A stretch of 64,000 nt of DNA, taken from positions 103,343-167,342 of the forward strand of contig SSFI01000014.1 of the NCBI GenBank assembly GCA_008015325.1. The letters run 5' to 3'. The notes beneath the pieces are model-generated. The model saw only the letters and a list, made by a program, of their open reading frames with translations, was not told where the DNA came from and did not search any database. Of the stretch, positions 46,908-58,224 are shown one piece after another; within the stretch, counting starts at the first letter, position 1; each line of letters begins with the position of its first letter. The translations under genes were made by a program, and so were the position numbers. This stretch comes from Rheinheimera sp. Lineage in GTDB: Bacteria > Pseudomonadota > Gammaproteobacteria > Enterobacterales > Alteromonadaceae.

Positions 46908-47294
46908 AATAAAATGTTCCTGCATTGGATGTTGTGTACTGACGTTTATCTTTGTATTTTGTTAGTTCGTCGCAGTCAGTTTGCTTAAGAACTTGCTAAA
47001 ACATCGCAGAAACCGATTCGCAGAGCAAGTAAAAATTTCACATTTGTAATTATTTGTTTCAAAGTAAAACTGCAACCATAGTGCAATTTTTTATACAGCA
47101 GCACAGACGTCCGTCAGCTGCTGCGCGTTGGCGCATGTTGTCGCAACACAGCGTAGGTTGATCGGATCTGCTTGCGATGCCCGGGCCCAGTTGCCACACT
47201 GGATTATCAGGTGAACTCTAGAGCACCTGCAAAAAAAATTAACAAAAATAACGAGGATTAGCCAAGCCTGATCCACAACCTGCCGGGAACGACT
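46908..47294. other. Divergent promoter region between the S8 protease and amidohydrolase
   Basis: About 390 bp, AT-rich from 47020 to 47100 and 47220 to 47260, without a supported gene. It presumably holds both promoters. The 71-aa minus-strand ORF at 47091 has no support. A small hairpin TGTTG/CAACA lies near 47139-47151. Confidence 0.4.
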
Positions 47295-48899
47295 ATGCAA
47301 TCTCAAGCCAAGACCAGATTTATGCTGCGTGCCGCCCTGCTCGCTTTGAGCATCTCAGCCAGCCTGCCGCAGGCCGCACTGGCGGCAAATGCTGAACGTA
47401 CGCCGTCAGCCCCTGCCGCCGATCAGGGCGAAGGTCCTTATAGCCGGCTGATTTTACGCGGTGGCACTTTTATCAGTGGTGAAGGCGCGCCGCCGGTCGG
47501 CCCGGTGGATATCGTGATTGAAAATGATCGCATCAGCGAAATTACCGCAGTCGGTAATCCGGGCGTACCGGTGCTGCCAGAGGGCCGGCCCAAAGCCAAA
47601 GCCGGTGACAAAGAAATGGATGTCAGCGGCATGTATATTCTGCCGGGTTTTATTGATATGCACGGTCATATCGGTGGCTCCGCCAACGGCACACCCGCAG
47701 AGTATGTGTTTAAGCTCTGGCTGGCGCATGGCATCACCACAGTACGTGAACCCGGCAGTTTTAATGGCCTCGACTGGACGTTAAAACATGCCAAAGCGTC
47801 CGATACGCATAAAATCGTCGCCCCACGCATCGTGCCTTATGTTGGTTTTGGTCAGGGCCTGAGTAAACCGGTGTTCAGCCCGCAACAAGCGCGCGAATGG
47901 GTGCAGAACATTAAAAAGGCCGGCGCGGCCGGGATTAAGTTCTTTGGTGCACCGCCAGCTATTATGGCCGCTGCACTGGATGAGGCGAAAAAACAACAGC
48001 TGGGCACTATGATGCATCATGCCCAGCTCAACGTGCTGCGAATGAACGCGCTCGACAGTGCGCGGCTTGGCCTGACGTCCATGGAGCATTGGTACGGCCT
48101 GCCTGAAGCGCTGTTTACCAATCAAGTGGTGCAAAACTACAAAGCGGATTACAACTACCAAAACGAGCAGGACCGCTTCGGCGAAGCCGGCAAACTCTGG
48201 CAACAGGCCGCGGCGCCAGGCTCTGACAAATGGAATGCCGTGCGGGATGAGCTGATTAGCCTCAATTTCACCATCAACCCGACGCTGACCATTTATGAAG
48301 CCACCCGCAATGCCGAAGCGCAGCGCAACGCGCCCTGGCACGCTGATTACACTATGCCGGTCCTGACCGAGTTTTTTAAGCCGAACCGCTATGCGCATGG
48401 TTCGTTCTGGTTTAACTGGACCACAGAGCAGGAAATCGCCTGGCGCGAAAACTACCGCGTCTGGATGCAATTTTTAAATGATTACAAAAACCATGGCGGT
48501 CGCGTCACTGCAGGTTCAGACGCCGGTTATATCTATAAAATATATGGTTTTTCCTACATCCAGGAGTTGGAACTGCTGCGCGAAGCCGGCTTTAACCCGC
48601 TGGAAGTGATTCAGGCAGCGACGTTAAACGGTGCCATTGCATTGGGCCTTGATAAAGACCTTGGCAGCTTGGTGCCGGGCAAAAAAGCCGACATGGTCAT
48701 CGTCGCAGAAAATCCGCTGGCCAACTTTAAAGTGTTATATGGTAACGGCCATTATCAGCTGAACGAGCAGAACCAGCCGGAACGGACCAAAGGCGTGCGT
48801 TACACCATTAAAGATGGTGTGGTGTATGACGCGCAGCAACTGTTGAGCGACGTCCGCAACATGGTTAAAGACGCTAAAGCAGCTCCGGTCAAACCATAA
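47295..48899 (+). CDS. Amidohydrolase family protein (imidazolonepropionase-like)
   Basis: A 534-aa exported amidohydrolase with signal sequence AALLALSISASLPQAALAAN. The metal-site motif GFIDMHGHIGG (H-x-H), AAGIKFFGAPPAIM (region of the bridging ligand), MMHHAQLNVLRMNALDSARLG, SMEHWYGLP and GRVTAGSDAGYIY (Asp ligand) are typical of the superfamily, with C-terminal GSLVPGKKADMVIVAENPL. ATG 47295 follows GGGAACG. Expected: hydrolysis of a peptide-like or cyclic amide substrate in the periplasm. Substrate unknown. Confidence 0.88.
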   Translation: MQSQAKTRFMLRAALLALSISASLPQAALAANAERTPSAPAADQGEGPYSRLILRGGTFISGEGAPPVGPVDIVIENDRISEITAVGNPGVPVLPEGRPKAKAGDKEMDVSGMYILPGFIDMHGHIGGSANGTPAEYVFKLWLAHGITTVREPGSFNGLDWTLKHAKASDTHKIVAPRIVPYVGFGQGLSKPVFSPQQAREWVQNIKKAGAAGIKFFGAPPAIMAAALDEAKKQQLGTMMHHAQLNVLRMNALDSARLGLTSMEHWYGLPEALFTNQVVQNYKADYNYQNEQDRFGEAGKLWQQAAAPGSDKWNAVRDELISLNFTINPTLTIYEATRNAEAQRNAPWHADYTMPVLTEFFKPNRYAHGSFWFNWTTEQEIAWRENYRVWMQFLNDYKNHGGRVTAGSDAGYIYKIYGFSYIQELELLREAGFNPLEVIQAATLNGAIALGLDKDLGSLVPGKKADMVIVAENPLANFKVLYGNGHYQLNEQNQPERTKGVRYTIKDGVVYDAQQLLSDVRNMVKDAKAAPVKP

Positions 48900-48913
48900 G
48901 CAAAACCATCACA

Positions 48914-48952
48914 GACGCCAAATGCCACTAAGTTACGGTGGCCTTTGGCGTC
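48914..48952 (+). terminator. Rho-independent terminator after the amidohydrolase
   Basis: GACGCCAAA pairs with TTTGGCGTC, with an inner CCAC/GGTGG stem, followed by GCACTTTT. It overlaps the 5' end of the ORF-track frame 48938, supporting the later start of the next gene. Confidence 0.8.
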
Positions 48953-49039
48953 GCACTTTTATCCCATTTCAATGCCATTTGCACCACCGCAGCGCAACCG
49001 TTATGCTGCCGCGGTTTTTCCAACCCGTGGGAACTTTGC

Positions 49040-49885
49040 ATGCATTTACTCTGGCTGGTCACAGCAGTCTGGGCCTTTAGTTTTTCTTTGATCGGTGAAT
49101 TTCTCGCCGCAACGGTTGACCCTTATTTAGCCGTCAGCAGCCGGATGTTACTGGCGCTGGTGTTATTCAGTCCGTTTTTACTGAAATACCGCACCACAAC
49201 GCGACTGGCGCTGCAGCTTGCTGGCATCGGTGCTGTGCAGCTCGGCCTGATGTACCTGCTGCTCTATCACAGCTTTTTATATTTGTCGGTGGCCGAAGTG
49301 CTGCTGTTTACCATTCTGACGCCGGTGTATATCTCAGTGCTGGATTATTACTGGCGTTATCAAAAATTGCACTTGCGCTGGCTGGGCCCGGCGCTGTTGG
49401 CAGTTGCCGGCGCATTAGTGATGCGTTATCAGCAACTGAGCAGTGATTTCTGGTTTGGACTGTTGCTGATCCAGGGCGCGAATTTGTGTTTTGCTTTTGG
49501 TCAGGTCGCCTATCGGCGGCTGGAATTGGGCACTTCCGGCTCGCAGAAACAGCATTTTGGCTGGTTTTTTGTCGGTGCAACTATCGTCAGCCTGGTCGCG
49601 ACCGCTCTGTTTGCCAACTGGCAGCGCCTGCCCGACACGCCGCTGGAATATGGCATTTTGCTCTGGCTGGGCCTGGTTGCTTCGGGCATTGGTTATTGGC
49701 TGTGGAATGCCGGCGCGCGGCAAGTCAGCGCCAATCAGCTGGCAGTGATGAACAACGTGTTGATCCCGGCCGGTTTGCTGGTGAACTTTGTATTCTGGCA
49801 ACATGCGGTAAACTGGTGGACATTAGCGGGCGGTTCATTGCTGATTTTGTTAAGTTTGGGCTGGGCGATGCGGCAACATGACTAA
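49040..49885 (+). CDS. DMT superfamily permease (EamA-like)
   Basis: A 281-aa protein with about ten hydrophobic segments in two EamA repeats: WLVTAVWAFSFSLIGEFLAATVDPYLAVSSRMLLALVLFSPF at the start and the second repeat from about residue 140 (ANLCFAFGQVAYRRL). Members are metabolite exporters (amino acids, carboxylates). ATG 49040 is preceded by GGGAAC; the ORF-track start 34 codons upstream would run through the preceding terminator. Confidence 0.85.
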   Translation: MHLLWLVTAVWAFSFSLIGEFLAATVDPYLAVSSRMLLALVLFSPFLLKYRTTTRLALQLAGIGAVQLGLMYLLLYHSFLYLSVAEVLLFTILTPVYISVLDYYWRYQKLHLRWLGPALLAVAGALVMRYQQLSSDFWFGLLLIQGANLCFAFGQVAYRRLELGTSGSQKQHFGWFFVGATIVSLVATALFANWQRLPDTPLEYGILLWLGLVASGIGYWLWNAGARQVSANQLAVMNNVLIPAGLLVNFVFWQHAVNWWTLAGGSLLILLSLGWAMRQHD

Positions 49886-50065
49886 GATTGCTGAGCTGCG
49901 CGCCAAAATCTCATTGAATGCGACAAAGCTCAAGTTCCAGTTTGTTTCACAGTGTCATCAGATTCAGTAACTGGCAGGGGCTACAGCCAACAAATGCAGG
50001 CAATGTGACCTACAGAAGATCTTCCTGCTCAAGGCATCGGCTCCTGACTCAGGGTTCTGACATCA

Positions 50066-50096
50066 AAATGCTGGCCGTTTTTACCGACCAGCATTT
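50066..50096 (-). terminator. Hairpin after the fibro-slime gene
   Basis: AAATGCTGG and CCAGCATTT form a perfect 9-bp stem. On the minus strand it is followed by TTGATG. Placed 38 bp past the stop. Confidence 0.6.
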
Positions 50097-50133
50097 CTGA
50101 GAGCACAACGATAGAAATATACAGTGTTCTCTG

Positions 50134-50840
50134 TCATACCCGGCGGCGACGCGCAGCACCGGCCAACCCAAGAATACTTAACGACAATAAAGCTAAGCTC
50201 GAAGGCTCTGGGACATTCATAACCGGAGCGCCCAAATAGGACTCGATGTTTACGTTTGACTGTGAGTAATGCCTTTCAGCAAAGAAAAAGTCGAATTTAT
50301 ACAGCTGGCCGGCCTGAATACCCTGTTGGCTCGCAACTGTATTCATATCAAACCCTTTCGTCGCGGCAGCATGCACCCCGCCCAAATCTAAAACCAGTTT
50401 GTTGTTAATGAAGACCCAAACATCATCATCACCGGTAAAAGAAAAAGTGTTCGTTAAATTTGGATCATAAATCAGATCTAAACCAAATTGAGCAGTGAAA
50501 AAATAGTTGTGCTCATTGAATTGATCACCATCATTCGTTGTGCCCGTGATTGAATCTAATGGAAAAAATGCAGAATTGTTATAGCTAAGTTTACCTGTAA
50601 CGGTATCCACAGTTGCATTAATATTAACATTTTGCTGATTTACGCAGGTTGAGTTGGGTGTGGCAGCGTTACAATTGCTGAACCAACTTGCAAAAGTAGT
50701 CGCATTATTCACAGCACCGTCGTCATTGGCACCGATAAAAACAGGCTTACCACCAACTAACTGACTGCCATGCCGGTCTTTACACCGGATACAAAGTATT
50801 GAAAGTCTGGATGACTTTGATGAAAATCACGAATTGTTAC
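50134..50840 (-). pseudogene. PEP-CTERM fibro-slime domain protein, frameshifted and lacking its signal peptide
   Basis: The ORF-track frame (192 aa from GTG 50712) has fibro-slime features (FTGDDDVWVFINNKLVLDLGG, YKFDFFFAERHYSQSN) and a full PEP-CTERM tail, VPEPSSLALLSLSILGLAGAARRRR. Upstream the frame stays open (QLVGGKPVFIGAND), but the usual domain start VTIRDFHQSHPDFQYFVSGVKTGM is in another frame at 50769-50840. One base appears lost near 50764. No signal peptide could be found upstream, so the 5' end is also missing or displaced. PEP-CTERM proteins need an exosortase, not seen here. Confidence 0.75.
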
Positions 50841-51165
50841 TGAGACCGGTTGATTGATAATGGCAGCCTCTAATTTAGCAGTGAACGTAAAATAGTCCGA
50901 CAACACCACCGCGCAATGTAGGCCTGAGCAAACAAGTTGTCGCGTATATGGAGGTTCAGTTGAAACCCGATTATTCGCGTAATCTCTTATTTCTGGTTAT
51001 CGCTTGAACACCACTCATGCCTTGCCTGGTAACTACTGGTTCAATAACAAACTCGGCGGTTTGTTGCTCTTGCTAAAATCCCCCACCCGAAAAAGCAAAA
51101 TGCCACTCGTAGTTACCCGAATGGCCTTACAACAAATTCGATATTTTTATTCTTAAAACAGTAAG
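50841..51165. other. Unassigned region between the fibro-slime fragment and katG
   Basis: About 325 bp with no convincing gene. It contains a 7-bp inverted repeat CGACAAC/GTTGTCG (50898 and 50936). Minus-strand frames stay open for 50-60 codons from the fibro-slime fragment with unrelated sequence, suggesting foreign or rearranged DNA joined to the gene. Confidence 0.35.
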
Positions 51166-53473
<2,308 letters not shown>

Positions 53474-53640
53474 CGCACTAATCGTATTTTTTGATTAAAA
53501 CCCAACTTTTATGCTTGTTTTCCCTAAATCCACCCTGACGTTGCGCCCTGCCGGGTTGCTGCATCCATGCTCAATCCTTTTCTGAGATGTCTTTTTGCAT
53601 TAACATCTGCGTGTTCATTTCATAACGCCGGGCGCGTGCT

Positions 53641-54816
53641 GTGTACAAAATTATCACTAATCTGCTATTGGGCGGCTGCGCTGTAGCGCCATTGTTGCTG
53701 CAAGCGCAGCAACAGCCACTGTGGTTTGGTCCGGCAGAAGCGGCTCCCTATTATGTGGTGCCGGCCCATGCAGCTCAGCAACTCGAGCTGAACGGCCACC
53801 CTGTGTTGCTGGCGTTTTCTGCTGACAGTAACCGCCTGGCAGTCGCCAGCATCGCCGACACCGGCAGAGTCAATGAATTTGGTGATGTCCGGGCGGCAGA
53901 ATTATCCGCAATTTCTACCCGGCAAAACCACAACACAGCCAAAGCGGACTTGCTGATTAGTCATGATTTTACAGCGCCGTTTGCTGTCTACGGCGCGCCA
54001 GCTCTGGCGCTTGACTGGCAAGGCGACAATATTAATCTGCTGATCGGCAATGGTGATGACGAAGTCAGCCGGCTGACTTATCTCACTACAGAGCACCGGC
54101 TGCAAAACCCGGATATTTTCGCCACGGTGCTGGCTGAGCAGATTGCGCCAAATCCACTTGAGCTTGCGATTGCGCGCTGTTTTCCCGACTGGCCGGCTGA
54201 GGTGATCAGTAGTGGGGTCAATAGCAGCAACAGCCACTGGCTGGAGCTGGGTAAAACAGCTGTGTATCAGGCGCAATATCACCAAGTGGCAGACGACATC
54301 TGGTTGCTGGACTTGCAACAATGTCAACGCAATCAGCTGTTATCTCTGCCTGAAAGGAATAGAAAGCAATGGTCAACCAATCATGTCGGCACTGTTGTTG
54401 CCGGTGGCAAGGTTCTGTTGGTGGTCCACCAGCTGCAAATCAGTGGCGATGGTCAGTCACTGCTGATGTTATTGAGCGAACAGCCGGCAATGACGCCACC
54501 GGCAGAGCGGCGTTGGCAATCCGTCAACACCGGCAATAGCAATAACCGAGAACTTGAAATGTTGGGGCAGTTACAGCAACGCACGCTGTTTCAGCTGGTC
54601 AACACGCAGCAACCTTGCGACACCCGAGTATTGAGCTTGTCCGCCGGCGGGCTGGCTGAACTGCAGATCGATGGTCATCGCATTTGTCAGGCTGCTGTGT
54701 CAAAACAAGGCCATCTGGCACTGGCCTTAGCTTCTGGCCGTGATAAAGCTGCAGCCGCAGGACTGGCTACCCGGATTTGGTTGTTACAACCCGGTTTTTT
54801 ACAACGCTTGCCCTGA
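53641..54816 (+). CDS. Hypothetical exported protein
   Basis: A 391-aa protein with signal-like YKIITNLLLGGCAVAPLLLQAQQQ. No family recognised. The body has repeated beta-strand segments (LLAFSADSNRLAVASIAD, LLLVVHQLQISGDGQSLLMLLSEQPA, GHLALALASGRDKAAAAG) reminiscent of a beta-propeller, as in TolB-like proteins. GTG start with no good ribosome site, so the 5' end is uncertain. Divergent from katG and 7 bp from the convergent ggt gene. Confidence 0.62.
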   Translation: MYKIITNLLLGGCAVAPLLLQAQQQPLWFGPAEAAPYYVVPAHAAQQLELNGHPVLLAFSADSNRLAVASIADTGRVNEFGDVRAAELSAISTRQNHNTAKADLLISHDFTAPFAVYGAPALALDWQGDNINLLIGNGDDEVSRLTYLTTEHRLQNPDIFATVLAEQIAPNPLELAIARCFPDWPAEVISSGVNSSNSHWLELGKTAVYQAQYHQVADDIWLLDLQQCQRNQLLSLPERNRKQWSTNHVGTVVAGGKVLLVVHQLQISGDGQSLLMLLSEQPAMTPPAERRWQSVNTGNSNNRELEMLGQLQQRTLFQLVNTQQPCDTRVLSLSAGGLAELQIDGHRICQAAVSKQGHLALALASGRDKAAAAGLATRIWLLQPGFLQRLP

Positions 54817-54823
54817 AACATTG

Positions 54824-56563
54824 CTAATGTGCAGCAGCCACCCCATCGCGACGAGAATCAGAACCTGCGACATATCCGTTGGCAGTTTTCATAACACCTT
54901 GTCCGCCACCAAATACCAGTCCTGGGTTATTGCCGTGAAAAAAGCCCTGCACGGTAGCCATCACCGGGGTTTGCGGAGCATGTCCGAGCGAATAAAGCTC
55001 ATCCACCGTACTCTGTGAGATCCCTTGTTCAAAGCTCACTCTATTCCCTTCCCAATGGCGAAACCTTGGCGCATCAATGGCTTCTTGTACATCCATACCA
55101 AACATCACCATATTCAACAGCATTTGCACATGCGCTTGAGGCTGCTGCGCTCCACCGACAATACCAAAGCTTAACCAAGGTTTTTGCTGACCCTGAGCAT
55201 CGGCTTTAGTGACAAAACCAGGAATAATGGTATGAAATGGCTTTCTACCGGGGGCAACTGTGTTGGCGCGATCTGGTTGCAGCGACAAACCTACACCACG
55301 ATTTTGTAAAGCAAAACCGGTGCCTGGGACAACAACGCCTGAGCCAAAAGGCCCGGCAATGCTGTTAATAAAAGACACCATATTGCCGTCTTTGTCTGCC
55401 ACGCTCAAATAGGTCGTATCGCTGGTATTTAACGACGCTTCAGGGTCAACTTGCTCCATAGCTTGATCCGGTTTGATCAAGGCGCGTCTCTTGGCGATAA
55501 GAGAATCGTCTAACAAATCTTCCGCTTTTATCTGCATAGACTGGGGGTCACCTACAAAATATTCGAGGTCGGCATAAGCCAACTTTTTGGCTTCAATAAG
55601 ATGGTGTAAATAAGTGGGAGAATTATGCTGCATTGCCTTTAAATCATAGGGTTCGAGGATTTTCAGCATTTCTAGCGCAGCAATGCCCTGTCCATTCGGC
55701 GGTAACTCCCATAAACGATATTCTTTATAGGACACTGACATCGGCTCCACCCACTCAGCCTGATAATTGGCGAAGTCGCTTTGGGTTAAAAAGCCACCTA
55801 ACTCTTGTACTCTTGCCGCAATTTTTTCACCCAATTCACCACCATACAGCACCTGCGGGCCTTGTGCAGCTATCAGTTTAAGTGTTTTGGCGTAGTCTGG
55901 ATTCACAAACCATTCACCGGCAACAGGTGTCCGGCCGCCATCGATTAAAAAGGTGGTTTTTGCCCCTAGGTCATAATTAATTTTATTTTCAAAAAGGCCC
56001 CATTCCTCCGCTGTTGATTTAGAGATTGGGAAGCCTTTTTCGGCCAATTCAATCGCCGGTGCCAGCGCTTGTGCCAGATTGATTGTGCCATGCGTTTCCA
56101 ACAAAATTGCCCAGCCACTTAGCGCTCCAGGCAAGGTAATCGATTGAGCACCCTCGTCGGGTACGCGATTGCGGCCTGCCAATTTGTCGAGTGTCATCAG
56201 CGCGCCGGCATGGCCACTGCCATTGATACCGATCAGGCGCTGCTCACGCTCTAACCAAACCACAGCAAACATATCGCCGCCAATCCCGGTCATATAAGGT
56301 TCCACTACACTCAACACCGCCGCGGCGGTCACTGCCGCATCCACAGCGTTGCCACCATTTTGCAGCACGGCCAAACCAGCCTGACTGGCTAAAGGTTGGC
56401 TGGTCGTCACTACGCCATGCGGTGCATACACTGCTTTTTCTTTGAATTCAGTGGTTGGCGTGCCTAACCCCGAACGAAACGACAATCCCGCCACAAGCGC
56501 TGCAATGCCAATCACTGAAATGACGGCGAATGCCCATTTCAAAAACTGAGTGATTCCCTTCAT
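54824..56563 (-). CDS. ggt: Gamma-glutamyltransferase
   Basis: A 579-aa Ntn-hydrolase. An N-terminal signal or anchor helix WAFAVISVIGIAALVAGLSF is followed by the large subunit (VVTTSQPLASQAGLAVLQNGGNAVDAAVTAAAVLSVVEPYMTGIGGDMFAVVW) and the small subunit beginning at the catalytic Thr in LNTSDTTYLSVADKDGNMVS, where autocleavage occurs. PFGSGVVVPGTGFALQNRG and IVGGAQQPQAHVQMLLNMV complete the family pattern. Periplasmic release or transfer of gamma-glutamyl from glutathione and peptides. A 10-bp-arm palindrome lies 35 bp upstream. Confidence 0.94.
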   Translation of the reverse strand: MKGITQFLKWAFAVISVIGIAALVAGLSFRSGLGTPTTEFKEKAVYAPHGVVTTSQPLASQAGLAVLQNGGNAVDAAVTAAAVLSVVEPYMTGIGGDMFAVVWLEREQRLIGINGSGHAGALMTLDKLAGRNRVPDEGAQSITLPGALSGWAILLETHGTINLAQALAPAIELAEKGFPISKSTAEEWGLFENKINYDLGAKTTFLIDGGRTPVAGEWFVNPDYAKTLKLIAAQGPQVLYGGELGEKIAARVQELGGFLTQSDFANYQAEWVEPMSVSYKEYRLWELPPNGQGIAALEMLKILEPYDLKAMQHNSPTYLHHLIEAKKLAYADLEYFVGDPQSMQIKAEDLLDDSLIAKRRALIKPDQAMEQVDPEASLNTSDTTYLSVADKDGNMVSFINSIAGPFGSGVVVPGTGFALQNRGVGLSLQPDRANTVAPGRKPFHTIIPGFVTKADAQGQQKPWLSFGIVGGAQQPQAHVQMLLNMVMFGMDVQEAIDAPRFRHWEGNRVSFEQGISQSTVDELYSLGHAPQTPVMATVQGFFHGNNPGLVFGGGQGVMKTANGYVAGSDSRRDGVAAAH

Positions 56564-56597
56564 AGATTTCTGCTACTCCTGTCGTGTGATTGTTGCC

Positions 56598-56625
56598 AGT
56601 ACTTTAATTGAATAGTTAAAGTACT
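56598..56625. promoter_or_regulatory. Perfect inverted repeat upstream of ggt
   Basis: Arms AGTACTTTAA and TTAAAGTACT are perfectly complementary around an 8-base spacer. Lies 35 bp before the ggt start. Operator or 5' hairpin. Confidence 0.5.
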
Positions 56626-56643
56626 CTAATGAGAAAAAAGCCC

Positions 56644-56720
56644 GCTAACGTTGAGCGCACGCGCGCGAACGCAGTGAGCGTCGCTGCAACCGAAGGCCGC
56701 AAGTGCCGCGACGTGTTAGC
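56644..56720. repeat. attC-like / REP-like imperfect inverted repeat
   Basis: GCTAAC (56644) and GTTAGC (56715) bound a 77-bp GC-rich segment with inner partial pairing (GAGCGCAC with GTGCCGCG; GCGAACGC with GCGTCGC). Size and AAC/GTT ends resemble integron attC sites, but the core does not match RYYYAAC/GTTRRRY exactly and no integrase is in view. Confidence 0.4.
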
Positions 56721-57246
56721 CGAAAGCCCGAATAAGGGCAACGCGAAAACCCAAACAACGCCGCACGTGCAAATTTTAAAACTACCCCGCGAACAGCTGA
56801 CTATTGCAGCTTGGCTGCCATAAAGCGCTGAACGGAACCTGTAAATAATTGGTGAATACCAAACTACCAGAAGGGAAACGGAGAACGCAATTTCCGTTTG
56901 CACTTTACCCAAGCAACGCACTGCCCGAACAAAGCCACCTACCCTGGTGTTGGCTGCACAACCAGCCAAAAACTATAAAACCCGATTAACGGCTAACTAT
57001 TACTCAACGGCTAAACGCCCGCATTTAAGCGTGCGCCATGCCTTTGATGTTTTTTAACATCTGTTAACACTACCTAAAAAAGATACAGTTCTCAACTATT
57101 TGCCGCCAGGCCACGCTTTGTAAAATCTAAAATCGTGCGCGGAGCCCTCTTTCTGGCACATCACCTTCTATTTACAATTATCCGGGCAAGAACTTACAAC
57201 GGGAAACTGCGCAGGCTGTATTTTTCTTGCAGCAATTCCAGCAAGC

Positions 57247-57723
57247 TCAAATCCCCATACCGGCAAATAGCCGTGGGTTGTAGATATCGTGAAACACTTG
57301 TTCGAGGTGTAGTTGGCTGGCGTCCGGGTGACTGGCATTGAATAGCAGGATGCTGCCAAGGCCGGGCGGCACTGTGACGCTGGGGAGTTCCAGCGCGACT
57401 TTTTGCCGGCTGTGCAGCCAGTCGCTGCCGAGTTGTTGGGTGCAGGCGGGATAAGGGAAAATGTCCCAGTCGGCGGGCAAATTGCCGCTGAAAGGTTCAA
57501 TCAACGCATCCGGCAGCTGGTATTGGCCGAGCCGGTAGCTTTTTGGGATAAAACGCGGGGATGGCAGATAGTTGGCGACTTCCAGCATCGCTACTGCGGC
57601 AGAGCTGGCGAAATACAGCACGCGCTGGCCCGGTTGATTCCAGCGGCCGCCGCTTTTAAAACTGGCGCCTTCGCCGCTGAAATTCTCCAGAAAAGCTTCC
57701 GGGCAGATGCGGTACAGCTGCAT
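57247..57723 (-). CDS. RES-domain toxin (type II toxin-antitoxin)
   Basis: A 158-aa RES-family protein: LYRICPEAFLENFSGEGASFKSGGRWNQPGQRVLYFASSAAVAMLEVANYL holds the conserved Arg (R4), the Gly-Gly-Arg-Trp-Asn/Ser and the Tyr-x-Ser-Glu-like catalytic surface; VPPGLGSILLFNASHPDASQLHL is the C-terminal part with the Ser/Asn. RES toxins degrade NAD+ (family knowledge). Its ATG overlaps the antitoxin stop in TGATG, so the pair is coupled. Confidence 0.9.
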   Translation of the reverse strand: MQLYRICPEAFLENFSGEGASFKSGGRWNQPGQRVLYFASSAAVAMLEVANYLPSPRFIPKSYRLGQYQLPDALIEPFSGNLPADWDIFPYPACTQQLGSDWLHSRQKVALELPSVTVPPGLGSILLFNASHPDASQLHLEQVFHDIYNPRLFAGMGI

Positions 57724-58175
57724 CAGCTGAATTCACCAAATTCAATGGCTTGCAACACGTCGGCCACCATGTTGCGGCCAACAAAACTGTCAAATAATGC
57801 GATGGGTTTGTCGCCGGATAAGGCCGGCATCGGGCTGTTCAGCCACTGGCGGGCCATATCGGGGCCAAACAGATTTTCGGCACGGCAAATCAGTTGCAAC
57901 ATATCCAGCACCGGCTCGGCCTGGTGACTGGGCAGCGTGCCTTTATACAGCCGGCTGATATTGGCGGCGCTGATGGACAAGGCCACCACTAATACGGGTT
58001 TTAATTCGGGTAACCATTGCAGCAGAGTTTTTACTTTGTCGCCGGACACGCCGTCGCGTACCAGTTGCAGATAATTGCGTTTATTTGCAAAGACTGTGGC
58101 AGAGACTGCACAGGCGTCAGAGACGGTTTTGACGGGCAAGGTTTGGCAAGGTTTGGTCTGATAGGTCACGGCCAT
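57723..58175 (-). CDS. Xre/MbcA/ParS-type antitoxin (DUF2384)
   Basis: A 150-aa antitoxin. A central helix-turn-helix (ALSISAANISRLYKGTLPSHQAEPVLDMLQLICRAENLFG) and the C-terminal toxin-binding DUF2384 domain (DMARQWLNSPMPALSGDKPIALFDSFVGRNMVADVLQAIEFGEFS) are both clear; the latter plugs the RES active site. ATG 58175 has GGAG seven bases upstream. The operon would repress itself through the palindrome at 58225. Confidence 0.9.
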   Translation of the reverse strand: MAVTYQTKPCQTLPVKTVSDACAVSATVFANKRNYLQLVRDGVSGDKVKTLLQWLPELKPVLVVALSISAANISRLYKGTLPSHQAEPVLDMLQLICRAENLFGPDMARQWLNSPMPALSGDKPIALFDSFVGRNMVADVLQAIEFGEFS

Positions 58176-58224
58176 GATTTATCTCCGGTTTGCACTTTTT
58201 GACAATACATCAAAACGAGAAGAC

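Larger units (their letters stand above)
56564..57246. other. Non-coding region between ggt and the RES/Xre pair
   Basis: About 680 bp. Holds the palindrome 56598-56625, an attC-like imperfect inverted repeat 56644-56720, direct repeats AACGGCTAA near 56985 and 57008, and a hairpin GATGTT/AACATC (57046-57061). The ORFs 56629-56823 and 56616-56969 run through these repeats and are not supported. Confidence 0.5.

Noticed and set aside
56644-56720. Integron attC site as a firm call
   Set aside because: Ends do not match the RYYYAAC/GTTRRRY core exactly and no integron integrase is seen; kept as an attC-like repeat only.
56616-56969. 117-aa minus-strand and 64-aa plus-strand ORFs in the ggt upstream gap
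   Set aside because: They run through the repeats and hairpins and have no recognisable protein features.
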